From contig JBBILC010000006.1 of NCBI GenBank assembly GCA_037445115.1, forward strand, positions 10,006 through 74,005: a stretch of 64,000 nucleotides of DNA, given 5' to 3'. This stretch comes from Trichothermofontia sp037445115. GTDB taxonomy: Bacteria; Cyanobacteriota; Cyanobacteriia; B231. Below, in pieces: positions 24,199 through 33,045 of the stretch (position 1 is the stretch's first letter; every line of letters begins with the position of its first letter). The translations under genes were made by a program, and so were the position numbers. The notes beneath the pieces were generated by a model. It ran no database searches. It was not told the DNA's origin and was given only the letters and a program-made list of their open reading frames with translations.

Positions 24199-26427
24199 TT
24201 AACCGAACTTACCTGCCGTCGAAGCAATCAAGAATGCCGCATAGGTGACCACGAACCCAGCCGTAAAGTGGGCCAAGCCAACCAGACGAGCTTGCACGAT
24301 CGACAGCGCAACTGGCTTGTCCTTCCAGCGGACCAGATTCGCCAGCGGCGTGCGCTCATGCGCCCACACCAGCGTTTCGATCAGTTCTTGCCAGTAACCG
24401 CGCCAGGAGATCAGGAACATGAAGCCCGTCGCCCAGACCAGGTGACCCAACAGGAACATCCAGGCCCACACCGACAAGTTATTGGTGCCATAGGGGTTGT
24501 ACCCGTTGATCAACTGCGAGGAGTTGAGCCAGAGGTAATCCCGGAACCAACCCATCAGGTAGGTCGAGTTTTCATTAAACTGAGCCACGTTGCCTTGCCA
24601 GACAGCTAGATGCTTCCAGTGCCAGTAGAAGGTCAACCAGGCAATGGTGTTGAGCATCCAGAACATGGCGAGATAGAAGGCATCCCACGCGGAGATGTCG
24701 CAGGTGCCGCCCCGGCCAGGACCATCGCAAGGGAAGGAATAGCCGAAGTCTTTCTTATCGGGCATCAGCTTGGAGCCGCGAGCATCCAACGCACCCTTGA
24801 CCAGAATCAGGGTGGTGGTGTGCAGACCGAGGGCGATCGCATGGTGAACCAGGAAGTCACCAGGGCCGATCGTCAGGAACAGCGAGTTGCTGGCGTTATT
24901 GACAGCATCCAGCCAGCCCGGTAACCAAACATTCGCGTAGTTGGGCCAAGCCGTGCTAGCAATGCTATCCGGGTTAGAGAGCAACACATTGAAGCCATAA
25001 AGCATCTTGCCGTTACAAGCCTGTGCCCATTGCGCAAACACCGGCTCGATCAGGATTTGCTTTTCGGGGGTGCCAAAGGCAACCACCACATCGTTGTGAA
25101 CATACAGCCCCAGGGTATGGAAGCCGAGGAACAGGGAAGCCCAACTCAGGTGAGAAATCAGGGCTTCCTTATGCTCCAGCATCCGCGCCAACACGTTGTT
25201 CTTGTTAGCTTCGGGGTCATAGTCACGGACAAGGAAGATCGCACCGTGGGCAAAGGCCCCCACCATCAAGAAGCCAGCGATGTACTGGTGATGGGTATAG
25301 AGCGCAGCCTGGGTGGTGAAATCTTGTGCGATGAAAGCATAGGAGGGCATGGAGTACATGTGCTGGGCAACCAGAGAGGTAACCACACCCAAACATGCCA
25401 AGTGCCAACCGAGTTGGAAATGCAGAGAGTTGTTATAGGTATCGTAGATCCCCTTGTGGCCTTCACCGAGCATGCCACCGAAGGGCGTGCCCTTGGGCGG
25501 ATTGTGGGCCTCTTGGATTTCCTTGATGCTGTGACCGATGCCAAAGTTGGTCCGGTACATGTGGCCCGCAATGATGAAGATCACCGCGATCGCCAGATGG
25601 TGGTGGGCAATATCCGTCAGCCAGAGGGCCTGGGTTTGCGGATGGAAGCCACCTAAGAAGGTCAGAATTGCGGTACCCGCCCCTTGCGAGGAACCAAAGA
25701 CATGGTTGGCCGTATCGGGGTTTTGGGCATAGACACCCCAGTTACCGGTGAAGAAGGGAACAAGACCCGCCGGGTGGGGCGCAACGGAAAGGAAGTTATC
25801 CCAACCCACATGCTGACCCCGGGCTTCGGGGATGGCGACGTGAACCAGGTGACCGGTCCAAGCCAAGGAGCTAACCCCGAACAAACCCGCCAAGTGGTGG
25901 TTGAGGCGAGATTCAGCATTCTTGAACCAGGACAAGCTAGGACGGAATTTGGGTTGGAGGTGCAGCCAGCCAGCGAACAGGAAGATCGCCGACAGGATCA
26001 GGAGGAAGATTGCCCCAGAGTACAGATCGCCGTTGCTACGCATCCCGATCGTGTACCACCAGTGATAAACCCCAGAGTAGGAGATATCAACCGGGTAAGA
26101 AGCCCCTCCCTGCGTAAAGGCGTCAACCGCTCCTTGACCAAATTGCGGGTCCCAAATTGCATGAGCAATCGGGCGAACATTGAGCGGATCTTTGATCCAC
26201 TGCTCAAAGTTACCTTGCCAGGCGACATGGAAAAGACTCCCAGAGGTCCACAGGAAGATGATTGCCAAATGACCAAAGTGGGAAGCAAAAATCTTTTGAT
26301 AGAGATTTTCTTCGGTCATGCCGTCATGACTTTCAAAGTCATGGGCCGTGGCAATGCCATACCATATCCGACGCGTGGTCGGGTCCTGAGCAAGGTCTTG
26401 GCTAAATTTTGGGAATTTGGTTGCCAT
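24199..26427 (-). CDS. psaB: Photosystem I P700 apoprotein A2 (PsaB)
   Basis: A 742-residue thylakoid membrane protein. It forms the PSI core heterodimer with PsaA and binds P700 chlorophylls, antenna chlorophylls and half of the FX cluster. It starts MATKFPKFSQDLAQDPTTRR. The FX loop FPCDGPGRGGTC with its two cysteines is intact. The C-terminal electron-transfer part, WGYWQELIETLVWAHERTPL-like, is conserved. Eleven membrane helices fit the length. It lies 141 bases downstream of psaA and is co-transcribed with it in cyanobacteria. Confidence 0.98.
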   Translation of the reverse strand: MATKFPKFSQDLAQDPTTRRIWYGIATAHDFESHDGMTEENLYQKIFASHFGHLAIIFLWTSGSLFHVAWQGNFEQWIKDPLNVRPIAHAIWDPQFGQGAVDAFTQGGASYPVDISYSGVYHWWYTIGMRSNGDLYSGAIFLLILSAIFLFAGWLHLQPKFRPSLSWFKNAESRLNHHLAGLFGVSSLAWTGHLVHVAIPEARGQHVGWDNFLSVAPHPAGLVPFFTGNWGVYAQNPDTANHVFGSSQGAGTAILTFLGGFHPQTQALWLTDIAHHHLAIAVIFIIAGHMYRTNFGIGHSIKEIQEAHNPPKGTPFGGMLGEGHKGIYDTYNNSLHFQLGWHLACLGVVTSLVAQHMYSMPSYAFIAQDFTTQAALYTHHQYIAGFLMVGAFAHGAIFLVRDYDPEANKNNVLARMLEHKEALISHLSWASLFLGFHTLGLYVHNDVVVAFGTPEKQILIEPVFAQWAQACNGKMLYGFNVLLSNPDSIASTAWPNYANVWLPGWLDAVNNASNSLFLTIGPGDFLVHHAIALGLHTTTLILVKGALDARGSKLMPDKKDFGYSFPCDGPGRGGTCDISAWDAFYLAMFWMLNTIAWLTFYWHWKHLAVWQGNVAQFNENSTYLMGWFRDYLWLNSSQLINGYNPYGTNNLSVWAWMFLLGHLVWATGFMFLISWRGYWQELIETLVWAHERTPLANLVRWKDKPVALSIVQARLVGLAHFTAGFVVTYAAFLIASTAGKFG

Positions 26428-26568
26428 AAACCTTCGTGAATGATGAACAACGAGTTCGAGATTGACAGCGGTGGACTAGCAGCTAAGTGACCCTCACTTT
26501 AGAGGTTTGGCCCAGATCTCTGGGAGACACCTGTGGGCAATGGCCACCTAACCACTAGGTAGTCCACC

Positions 26569-28863
26569 TTAGCCAACCGAAATAATTCGCGCTAGGAAGA
26601 ACGCCCAGGTGGTCACAATTCCCCCTAACAAGTAGTGGGCAACGCCAACCGCACGACCTTGGATGATGCTCAAGGCACGGGGCTGGATCGCAGGTGCCAC
26701 TTTCAGCTTATTGTGCGCCCAAACAATCGACTCGATCAACTCTTGCCAGTAGCCACGGCCACTGAACAGGAACATCAAGCTGAAGGCCCAGACAAAGTGA
26801 CCGGCCAGGAACATCAGGCCGTAAGCTGACAGCGCGGAGCCGTAGGAGGTGATCACCTGCGAAGCTTGCGCCCACAGGAAATCGCGCAACCAACCATTGA
26901 TGGTAATGGCGCTTTGGGCAAAGTTACCCGACGTGATGTGGGAAACGGTGCCATCTGGGGAGACAGTGCCCCACACATCCGACTGCATCTTCCAACTGAA
27001 GTGGAAAATCACGATCGACAGGGAGTTGTACATCCAGAACAGACCGAGGAACACGTGATCCCAACCGGATACTTGGCAAGTGCCGCCACGGCCCGGACCA
27101 TCGCAGGGGAACCGGAAGCCGAGGTTAGCCTTATCGGGGATCAGACGTGAGCTACGGGCGAAGAGGACGCCCTTGAGCAGAATCAGCACCGTCACGTGAA
27201 TCGTGAAGGCGTGGATGTGGTGAACCAGGAAGTCTGCCGTACCCAGGGTGATCGGCATCATCGCGACCTTGCCACCGACAGCGACGAGGCCGCCGCCAAA
27301 GGCATGGCTAACAATTTCACCCGCATTGGGAGCCGTGTTGCCGGGAGCCAAGGCGTGGAGGCTTTGAACCCATTGGGCAAAGATCGGCTGCAATTGAATG
27401 CCGGTATCCGAGAACATATCCTGGGGACGCCCAAAGGCACGCATGGTGTCGTTGTGGACGTACAGCCCGAAGCTGTGGAAGCCCAGGAAAATACACACCC
27501 AGTTGAGGTGGGAAATGATCGCATCGCGGTGACGGATCACGCGATCGAGCAGGTTGTCCACGTGCTGCGAAGGCACATAGTCACGCACCATAAAGATGGC
27601 CGCGTGGGCTGCGGCACCGACGATCAGGAAGCCGCCAATCCACACATGGTGAGTGAACAGCGACAGTTGGGTCGGATAGTCCGTAGCAATGTAGGGATAA
27701 GGCGGCATCGAGTACATGTGGTGGGCGACCAGGATGGAGAGCGAACCCATCCAAGCCAGGTTCCACGACAGTTGGCAATGCCAGGAGGTGGTGAAGATCT
27801 CGTACATGCCCTTGTGGCCTTCGCCCGTGAAGGGGCCCTTGTGGGCTTCGAGAACTTCTTTGAAGCTGTGACCAATGCCCCAGTTGGTGCGGTAGTAGTG
27901 ACCCGCAACGATGAAGAGCACAGCCAGAGCTAAGTGGTGGTGCGCCGTATCCGATAGCCACAGGCCACCCGTGACCGGATTCAGACCCCCTTTGAAGGTG
28001 AGGAAGTCGGCGTATTCAGCCCAGTTGAGGGTGAAGAAGGGCGTCAGACCCTTCGCAAAGCTGGGATAAAGGTCGGCCATGAGGCTCGGATTCAAAATCC
28101 ACTCGTGCGGCAAGGGAATGTCCGCAACGGTCTTGATCACCTTGCCCCCGATCGTCAGCGGGCTACCGGCGTCAATGGCATCCAAGCAGGCGTTGATGGG
28201 CAGAGATACGTGGATCTGCTGACCGGCGTAGCCCAAGCAGCCGAGGCCCAATAAACCAGCTAGGTGGTGGTTCATCATGGACTCAACGTTTTGGAACCAC
28301 TCCAGCTTCGGCGCGGCCTTGTGGTAATGGAACCAGCCTGCAAAGAGCATCAGGGCGGCCATCACCAGCGCACCGATCGCCGTGCAGTACAACTCAAAGG
28401 AGTTGGTGATCCCGTTGGCCCGCCAGAGTTGGAACAGACCAGAGGTGATTTGAATACCGTGGAACCCACCGCCAACGTCGGCGTTGAGAATTTCTTGACC
28501 GACGATCGGCCAAACCACTTGCGCGCTGGGCTTGATCCCGGTCGGGTTCGTTAGCCAAGCTTCGTAATTAGAGAAACGAGCGCCGTGAAAATATGCGCCG
28601 CTAAGCCAGATGAAGACAACAGCTAGGTGACCAAAGTGCGCACTGAAGATTTTGCGAGATATATCTTCGAGGTCGCTGGTATGACTATCAAAATCGTGAG
28701 CGTTGGCATGAAGGTTCCAAATCCAGGTGGTGGTTTTGGGTCCCTTCGCAAGGGTGCGATCGAAGTGACCGGGCTTACCCCACGTCTCGAAGGACGTTGG
28801 CACCGGGTCCTTGTCAACAACAACCCTTACTTTTGCCTCGCGCTCCGGCGGACTAATTGCCAT
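26569..28863 (-). CDS. psaA: Photosystem I P700 apoprotein A1 (PsaA)
   Basis: A 764-residue PSI core subunit. It opens MAISPPEREAKVRVVVDKD, the usual PsaA start, so ATG 28861-28863 is chosen over an in-frame codon at 28887. The FX loop FPCDGPGRGGTC is intact. The length is about ten residues more than the common 750-755. One hydrophilic loop, PLTIGGKVIKTVADIPLPHE, may carry part of the excess. The gene is followed by psaB. Confidence 0.98.
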   Translation of the reverse strand: MAISPPEREAKVRVVVDKDPVPTSFETWGKPGHFDRTLAKGPKTTTWIWNLHANAHDFDSHTSDLEDISRKIFSAHFGHLAVVFIWLSGAYFHGARFSNYEAWLTNPTGIKPSAQVVWPIVGQEILNADVGGGFHGIQITSGLFQLWRANGITNSFELYCTAIGALVMAALMLFAGWFHYHKAAPKLEWFQNVESMMNHHLAGLLGLGCLGYAGQQIHVSLPINACLDAIDAGSPLTIGGKVIKTVADIPLPHEWILNPSLMADLYPSFAKGLTPFFTLNWAEYADFLTFKGGLNPVTGGLWLSDTAHHHLALAVLFIVAGHYYRTNWGIGHSFKEVLEAHKGPFTGEGHKGMYEIFTTSWHCQLSWNLAWMGSLSILVAHHMYSMPPYPYIATDYPTQLSLFTHHVWIGGFLIVGAAAHAAIFMVRDYVPSQHVDNLLDRVIRHRDAIISHLNWVCIFLGFHSFGLYVHNDTMRAFGRPQDMFSDTGIQLQPIFAQWVQSLHALAPGNTAPNAGEIVSHAFGGGLVAVGGKVAMMPITLGTADFLVHHIHAFTIHVTVLILLKGVLFARSSRLIPDKANLGFRFPCDGPGRGGTCQVSGWDHVFLGLFWMYNSLSIVIFHFSWKMQSDVWGTVSPDGTVSHITSGNFAQSAITINGWLRDFLWAQASQVITSYGSALSAYGLMFLAGHFVWAFSLMFLFSGRGYWQELIESIVWAHNKLKVAPAIQPRALSIIQGRAVGVAHYLLGGIVTTWAFFLARIISVG

Positions 28864-29445
28864 GGAGATTCTCCTCTCGCTAGACAAGGAACGAGGCTGC
28901 TACTGTCCCAAAATAAACAGTTTTGAGTACTGTACCTTTTTCCCGGCCATTTCTGAGAACTTGCGATCCAAAATTTTGAATCGGTTTGCCCAAAGACCCG
29001 TCCGCCACACGGACGGACTGAGCGCCGGCATCAGCATTACAGATGGGGCAGGGTATGCATCTCCGTGTTCAGCAGGGGCCGAGCCAGGAGGACACACAAG
29101 GACTCATGGGACAGAGTTCTTTAGAGCGTATTATAAAGGTCGGTTAAAATCCCACAGGAAACCCGTTAACAAAAATCAAAACTTGATCATCGAAACATCG
29201 GCTAAAAACCATAAATCCGAAAGAAATTTCCAAATATTTACACTTCCTGTTATTTATTTACAAAAGTTAAAATTGGCAGTCCTCTATTGTATGTATAGGG
29301 ATGAGGGTAGATGGATAAGCTGGGGGTCTGTCATACCTAAAGTGGGGACTTGTCGGCTGGTGTCGAGCGTGAGGGGCAGGCGAAATGCTTACCCCACAAT
29401 GCACTCAATGATGTACTCAGGCTCATGTCGGCATTAATACGAATA

Positions 29446-29474
29446 ACCATCTCCTCCACTGTGGAAGAGATGGT
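29446..29474. repeat. Strong hairpin between DUF2811 gene and psaA promoter
   Basis: ACCATCTC at 29446-29453 pairs with GAGATGGT at 29467-29474. An inner TCCA/TGGA stem follows a single mismatch, and the loop is three bases. It lies downstream of the minus-strand DUF2811 gene and lacks a T-run, so a terminator role is possible but unproved. Confidence 0.45.
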
Positions 29475-29513
29475 CGGGATAACGATCGCCAGGGTGAGCG
29501 GTAGAGGGCAGGC

Positions 29514-29537
29514 GGGATGCTGCGCCGGGGGCATCCC
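29514..29537 (-). terminator. Hairpin directly after the DUF2811 stop
   Basis: GGGATGC at 29514-29520 and GCATCCC at 29531-29537 form a seven-pair stem with a ten-base loop, beginning four bases beyond the stop codon. The flank GCAGGCGGGATGC belongs to the dispersed repeat family, so the repeat may serve as a 3' end. Confidence 0.4.
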
Positions 29538-29540
29538 AGG

Positions 29541-29741
29541 CTAGACGGGGTGTTTGAAGAGGGTATCGAGGTAAACACGGGCCGCTCGGCGATCGCAGTC
29601 CCCGTTTTGTAACAAGAAGAGGGACAGGGCGGCGGCAAACACCCGATCCTGGTCCCAATCCGGGTGGGCCTCTAGGTAGGTCTTCAGGGAGTCGTGAAGG
29701 GATTCGGGGATTTCTGCCAGGATGCTGACCATTGCGTTCAT
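29541..29741 (-). CDS. Small cyanobacterial protein, DUF2811-like
   Basis: A 66-residue protein with the conserved core VSILAEIPESLHDSLKTYLE, then HPDWDQDRVFAAALSLFLLQ and RRAARVYLDTLF. I recognise this pattern as DUF2811, restricted to cyanobacteria, with no known function. The predicted structure is helical and amphipathic. The start ATG 29739-29741 has GAGG five bases upstream. A second in-frame ATG lies nine bases on. Alone on its transcript. Confidence 0.82.
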   Translation of the reverse strand: MNAMVSILAEIPESLHDSLKTYLEAHPDWDQDRVFAAALSLFLLQNGDCDRRAARVYLDTLFKHPV

Positions 29742-30109
29742 GGGAACCTCGCTGCCGGGGATGAGTGAAGGATAAGCATGTCACGACTAAACGGTTCAGG
29801 TGGATGTTCAGACAAACCAAACACCCCCCAAGCCAGCGTGACAGGGAGTTAGACCGAGCTTCGACGGCATGGCAGTGCATGACTAATCGATATCGGTCGC
29901 ATCATTTTGCGCTATGGGGGGGTGGGGTTGTCAACGCTGCGAAATGTTACGAGCGCCTAACCCGCAAAATGGGCTGAACGAGATTACTAGGGTTTGCGGC
30001 GTTTTCTCGTTACATTGCTTTACAAAAAAGGCTGGGGATCGGGGGGAGCAAAGGGCAAGGGGCAATATCCCCAGAAGATTCGGCAAAGGCTAATGGCAGC
30101 GTTAGAGCC

Positions 30110-30183
30110 TGTGGAAAACTTTTCAAAACCTGTGGAAAACTTTGGCATTGCCTGGGGAAAACCTGTGGAAAGTCTGGGGAAAA
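30110..30183. repeat. Array of five DnaA-box-like 9-mers (TGTGGAAAA type)
   Basis: TGTGGAAAA at 30110 and 30131, TGGGGAAAA at 30153, TGTGGAAAG at 30164 and TGGGGAAAA at 30175, all on one strand. Starts are spaced 21, 22, 11 and 11 bases, close to whole helical turns. The reverse complement TTTTCCACA is the DnaA box form reported for cyanobacterial origins. No dnaN or dnaA gene lies nearby, so origin function is uncertain. The surrounding 29742-30250 spacer has no credible gene. Confidence 0.5.
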
Positions 30184-30250
30184 GTTTGGCTCAGAATAAG
30201 AATTGCTAAATTTTGGGGTCAAGTAAGGTGGCCATAGTGTGGGTCCGTAC

Positions 30251-30631
30251 CTAATCTTGCCCGTGACGACGGCCTAGTTCGTAGACAGCACCGCTGATAC
30301 AGGCAATCAGGCCCATGCTAATCGCCCAACTGGACCCTAGACCCACTTCGACACCGTAGTTACAGAGGCTTCCGATTGCCAGGAAGGGCACAATGCTGAG
30401 CAGGGAGGCATTAAAGGCATTTTGGGCTTCGCGGCCCCGGCGGGTGCGCTCAAATTCTTCGGCGGAGAGGTAGAGGGAGCGTTCGGCAAAGTTCATCCAG
30501 CGCTGGAGTTGTTCGGTTACCCAGTCGCTCACGGGGGAGAAGCCCCAGTAGAGGGCCAGGGACCACAGGCTGGCTCCGGCAATGGTGGTGGCGCTGAGGT
30601 GGATGGGGAAGGGAAAGGGAAGGAACTCCAT
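30251..30631 (-). CDS. Small membrane protein, unknown function
   Basis: About 126 residues from ATG 30629-30631 (MEFLPFPFPIHLSAT); an earlier in-frame start at 30697 is unlikely. It has a hydrophobic segment near the N-terminus (TTIAGASLWSLALYWGF), an amphipathic middle with RSLYLSAEEFERTRRGRE, and two C-terminal hydrophobic segments (LLSIVPFLAIGSL and AISMGLIACISGAVY). It is probably an integral membrane protein found in cyanobacteria. No family name can be given. It lies downstream of ftsH in the same direction, separated by the inverted repeat at 30675-30751. Confidence 0.68.
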   Translation of the reverse strand: MEFLPFPFPIHLSATTIAGASLWSLALYWGFSPVSDWVTEQLQRWMNFAERSLYLSAEEFERTRRGREAQNAFNASLLSIVPFLAIGSLCNYGVEVGLGSSWAISMGLIACISGAVYELGRRHGQD

Positions 30632-30674
30632 AGGGTTTAGGGGTGGCTGGGGCAAGGTGGCAGGTGGGTATCTC

Positions 30675-30751
30675 AACCACCAAGACACAAAGGACACAAA
30701 GATTACACAAAGTTCTTCGTGTCCCTTAGTGCCCTTCGTGGCTTAGTGGTT
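30675..30751. repeat. Imperfect inverted repeat of the CTTCGTGTCC family
   Basis: AACCACCAAGACACAAAGG at 30675-30693 pairs imperfectly with CCCTTCGTGGCTTAGTGGTT at 30732-30751, with further internal complementarity. It can form a long hairpin of about 77 bases. Related half-copies occur at about 23985-24040 and 58198-58230. It sits just after ftsH and may serve as its transcript end. Confidence 0.65.
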
Positions 30752-30770
30752 TAAAGACGGTGCGAAAGCG

Positions 30771-32657
30771 TTATAGCTGGAAGACCAATTGCTCTTTCTC
30801 CGGCACATCGGCGTACTCAGAGACAATGCGCCGGAATTCTTCGCCGTCGATCGTTTCCTTTTCGATCAGCAAATCAACCAGGCGATCCATGACTTCGCGC
30901 TGATCCCGGATCATCTGGCGGGTTTGGTCGTAGCAGTGTTCAACGATCGAGCGCACTTGGGCATCAATGCGGGCAGCAATTTCTTCGGAATACTCCGATC
31001 GCGTCATCCAGTCCCGCCCCAAAAACACCTCACCAGATTGGCTTTCCAGCGACAAAGGACCGAGATCCGACATCCCAAAGCGGGTGACCATCTGACGAGC
31101 CATATTCGTCACCTGTTGCAGGTCATTCCCGGCCCCCGTGGTCACTTCCGCATCGCCAAAGATAATTTCTTCAGCCGCCCGCCCGCCCAAGGCACCACAG
31201 ATGCGGGCCAGCAGTTGAGCACGGGAGACCAGCATTTGATCCTCTCCCGGCATGAACCAGGTGAGGCCCCGCGCTTGGCCCCTGGGGATCAGGGTCACCT
31301 TTTGTACGGGATCATGATCCTTGAGCAGGGTGCCGACGATCGCGTGACCAACTTCGTGGTAAGCGATCAGACGTTTGCTCTTGCTGTCGATTAACGGCGT
31401 CCCTTCCATCCCGGCAACCACGCGATCGACGGCATCATCGATTTCGTGCATCGTGATCGCATCTTTACGACGACGGGCAGTGAGGATCGCGGCTTCGTTC
31501 AGCAGGTTAGCCAGATCTGCGCCCGTAAAACCGGGACTCCGACGGGCGATCGCCTCCAGGGAGACTTCGTTGGCCAGCTTCTTGTTGCGGGCGTGGACCT
31601 TGAGGATTTCCAGACGACCCTTGATGTCGGGGGTGTCCACCGTAACCTGGCGATCGAAACGACCGGGGCGCAGGAGAGCCGAATCCAGCACATCGGGGCG
31701 GTTCGTCGCCGCAATAATAATGATCCCGGTATTGCCCTCGAAGCCATCCATTTCGGTTAGCAGTTGGTTCAGGGTTTGCTCCCGCTCATCGTTACCGCCG
31801 CCGATCCCGGCTCCCCGTTGCCGACCCACCGCGTCGATTTCATCAATAAAGATGATGCAGGGGGCATTTTCCTTCGCCTTCTTGAACAGGTCCCGCACCC
31901 GCGAGGCCCCGACCCCAACGAACATTTCCACAAACTCAGAGCCGGAAATACTGAAGAACGGCACCCCGGCTTCCCCCGCGATCGCCTTCGCCAGCAGGGT
32001 TTTACCGGTTCCCGGCGGTCCCACCAACAGGACGCCCTTGGGAATGCGGGCACCGACAGCAGTGAAGCGCTCCGGTTTCTTCAGGAATGTCACGACCTCC
32101 TGGAGTTCCTCCTTAGCCTCTTCCACCCCAGCCACATCATCGAACAGGACCCCGGTTTTGGCCTCCATCTGGAAGCGGGCACGGGACTTACCAAAATTCA
32201 TCGCCTGTCCGGGACCACCGGGAACATTACCGGAGCGTCGGAATAGGAAGAATAACCCGGCAATCAATAGGATGGGAAAAACCAGATTACCCAACAAACC
32301 CCAGATCGCCCCATCATTACGCGGCGGATGAGTATCAATACGGACATCCGACTCGCGCAGTTTCGCGATCAGCTCCGGCGCATTCAGGGGCAGATCGACC
32401 CGTAGCCTTTGGATGCGATCCTCAATATCTGGATCAGTGGCTTCTACGATCGCCGTGCGGCCCCCTTCGTAGAGGTCAACACTTAGGACCCGACCTGCCG
32501 CCAGATAGTCCAGGAAACGCCCATAGGTCATCCGCGTACTGGCCGTATTACGGCTCATCATGCTGTTCGCGGAGGCAAACGTCCCCTGCCAGAGGAAGAA
32601 CCCCACAATCAAGGCGGGCAGTGCCCATAAAATGGCAAGTCTCCAGGAAAATTTCAT
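30771..32657 (-). CDS. ftsH: ATP-dependent zinc metalloprotease FtsH (FtsH2-like)
   Basis: A 628-residue AAA+ membrane protease. Two N-terminal membrane segments (near residues 5-23 and 120-140) flank a luminal domain. The ATPase has Walker A GPPGTGKT, Walker B CIIFIDEIDAVG and the SRH region NRPDVLDSALLRPGRFDRQ. The zinc site is HEVGH. Its start MKFSWRLAILWALP and its end EKEQLVFQL resemble Synechocystis FtsH2 (Slr0228), the partner of FtsH3 in photosystem II repair. Thylakoid location is inferred from that similarity. All catalytic residues are present. Confidence 0.96.
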   Translation of the reverse strand: MKFSWRLAILWALPALIVGFFLWQGTFASANSMMSRNTASTRMTYGRFLDYLAAGRVLSVDLYEGGRTAIVEATDPDIEDRIQRLRVDLPLNAPELIAKLRESDVRIDTHPPRNDGAIWGLLGNLVFPILLIAGLFFLFRRSGNVPGGPGQAMNFGKSRARFQMEAKTGVLFDDVAGVEEAKEELQEVVTFLKKPERFTAVGARIPKGVLLVGPPGTGKTLLAKAIAGEAGVPFFSISGSEFVEMFVGVGASRVRDLFKKAKENAPCIIFIDEIDAVGRQRGAGIGGGNDEREQTLNQLLTEMDGFEGNTGIIIIAATNRPDVLDSALLRPGRFDRQVTVDTPDIKGRLEILKVHARNKKLANEVSLEAIARRSPGFTGADLANLLNEAAILTARRRKDAITMHEIDDAVDRVVAGMEGTPLIDSKSKRLIAYHEVGHAIVGTLLKDHDPVQKVTLIPRGQARGLTWFMPGEDQMLVSRAQLLARICGALGGRAAEEIIFGDAEVTTGAGNDLQQVTNMARQMVTRFGMSDLGPLSLESQSGEVFLGRDWMTRSEYSEEIAARIDAQVRSIVEHCYDQTRQMIRDQREVMDRLVDLLIEKETIDGEEFRRIVSEYADVPEKEQLVFQL

Positions 32658-33045
32658 ATTGCTTACTAACCTCTACACAATAGTGCCGCCGGACCCAAGC
32701 CCTTGGAGTCATGGCCCCTTGGAGTCATGCTCCCCTAGTGTCTGCACTCGATCCACGGCTCAGCGCTGCGAAAACAGATCTGAAAATTTCAGTTTAGGCA
32801 AGACACTCTGACAATTTCTTAACTAAATTTAACTTGATTCTCAGATTTGGAGCAAGTCATGGGGATAAGCCAGTAGACACAGCTATCCCGCGATCGCGCC
32901 CAGAACCTATAGTTGACTTAGGCAGCGGATGTGGACAGGATGGGCCTATCCCAGCCCAAAGCTCCGACGACACGAAGGCACAAAGTTATCCTTGGCCCTT
33001 CCCCTTCCTCCCTTCACCCTTACCCCTTACCCCCGGACAGACGCG
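32658..33045. other. ftsH-ppk divergent spacer
   Basis: No gene is seen. CCCTTGGAGTCATG is repeated at about 32699 and 32717, an 18-base tandem of two. The region must hold the divergent promoters of ftsH and ppk, which I could not locate. An open frame from 32929 leads into ppk but its first 39 codons look non-coding. Confidence 0.5.

Larger units (their letters stand above)
28864..29540. promoter_or_regulatory. psaAB upstream region with phased ATTTACA half-sites
   Basis: No gene is credible in this 677-bp region upstream of psaA. ATTTACA occurs at 29236-29242 and again at 29256-29262, exactly 20 bases apart. Read towards psaA they are TGTAAAT. This resembles the HLR1 element bound by RpaB at photosystem genes, although the standard HLR1 repeat has half-sites 10 bases apart. 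The part from 29360 holds copies of the dispersed GCAGGC/GTGGGGTA family and hairpins. Confidence 0.45.

Noticed and set aside
27196..27933. A plus-strand open frame of 245 codons within psaA
   Set aside because: It is antisense to psaA coding sequence, and GC-rich complementary frames are expected there.
28811..29437. A plus-strand open frame of 208 codons across the psaA 5' end and upstream region
   Set aside because: It starts antisense to psaA, has no domain and poor composition, and crosses the expected psaA promoter.
29994..30209. A plus-strand small protein covering the TGTGGAAAA array
   Set aside because: The translation is a by-product of repeated 9-mers; it has no ribosome site and no conserved look.
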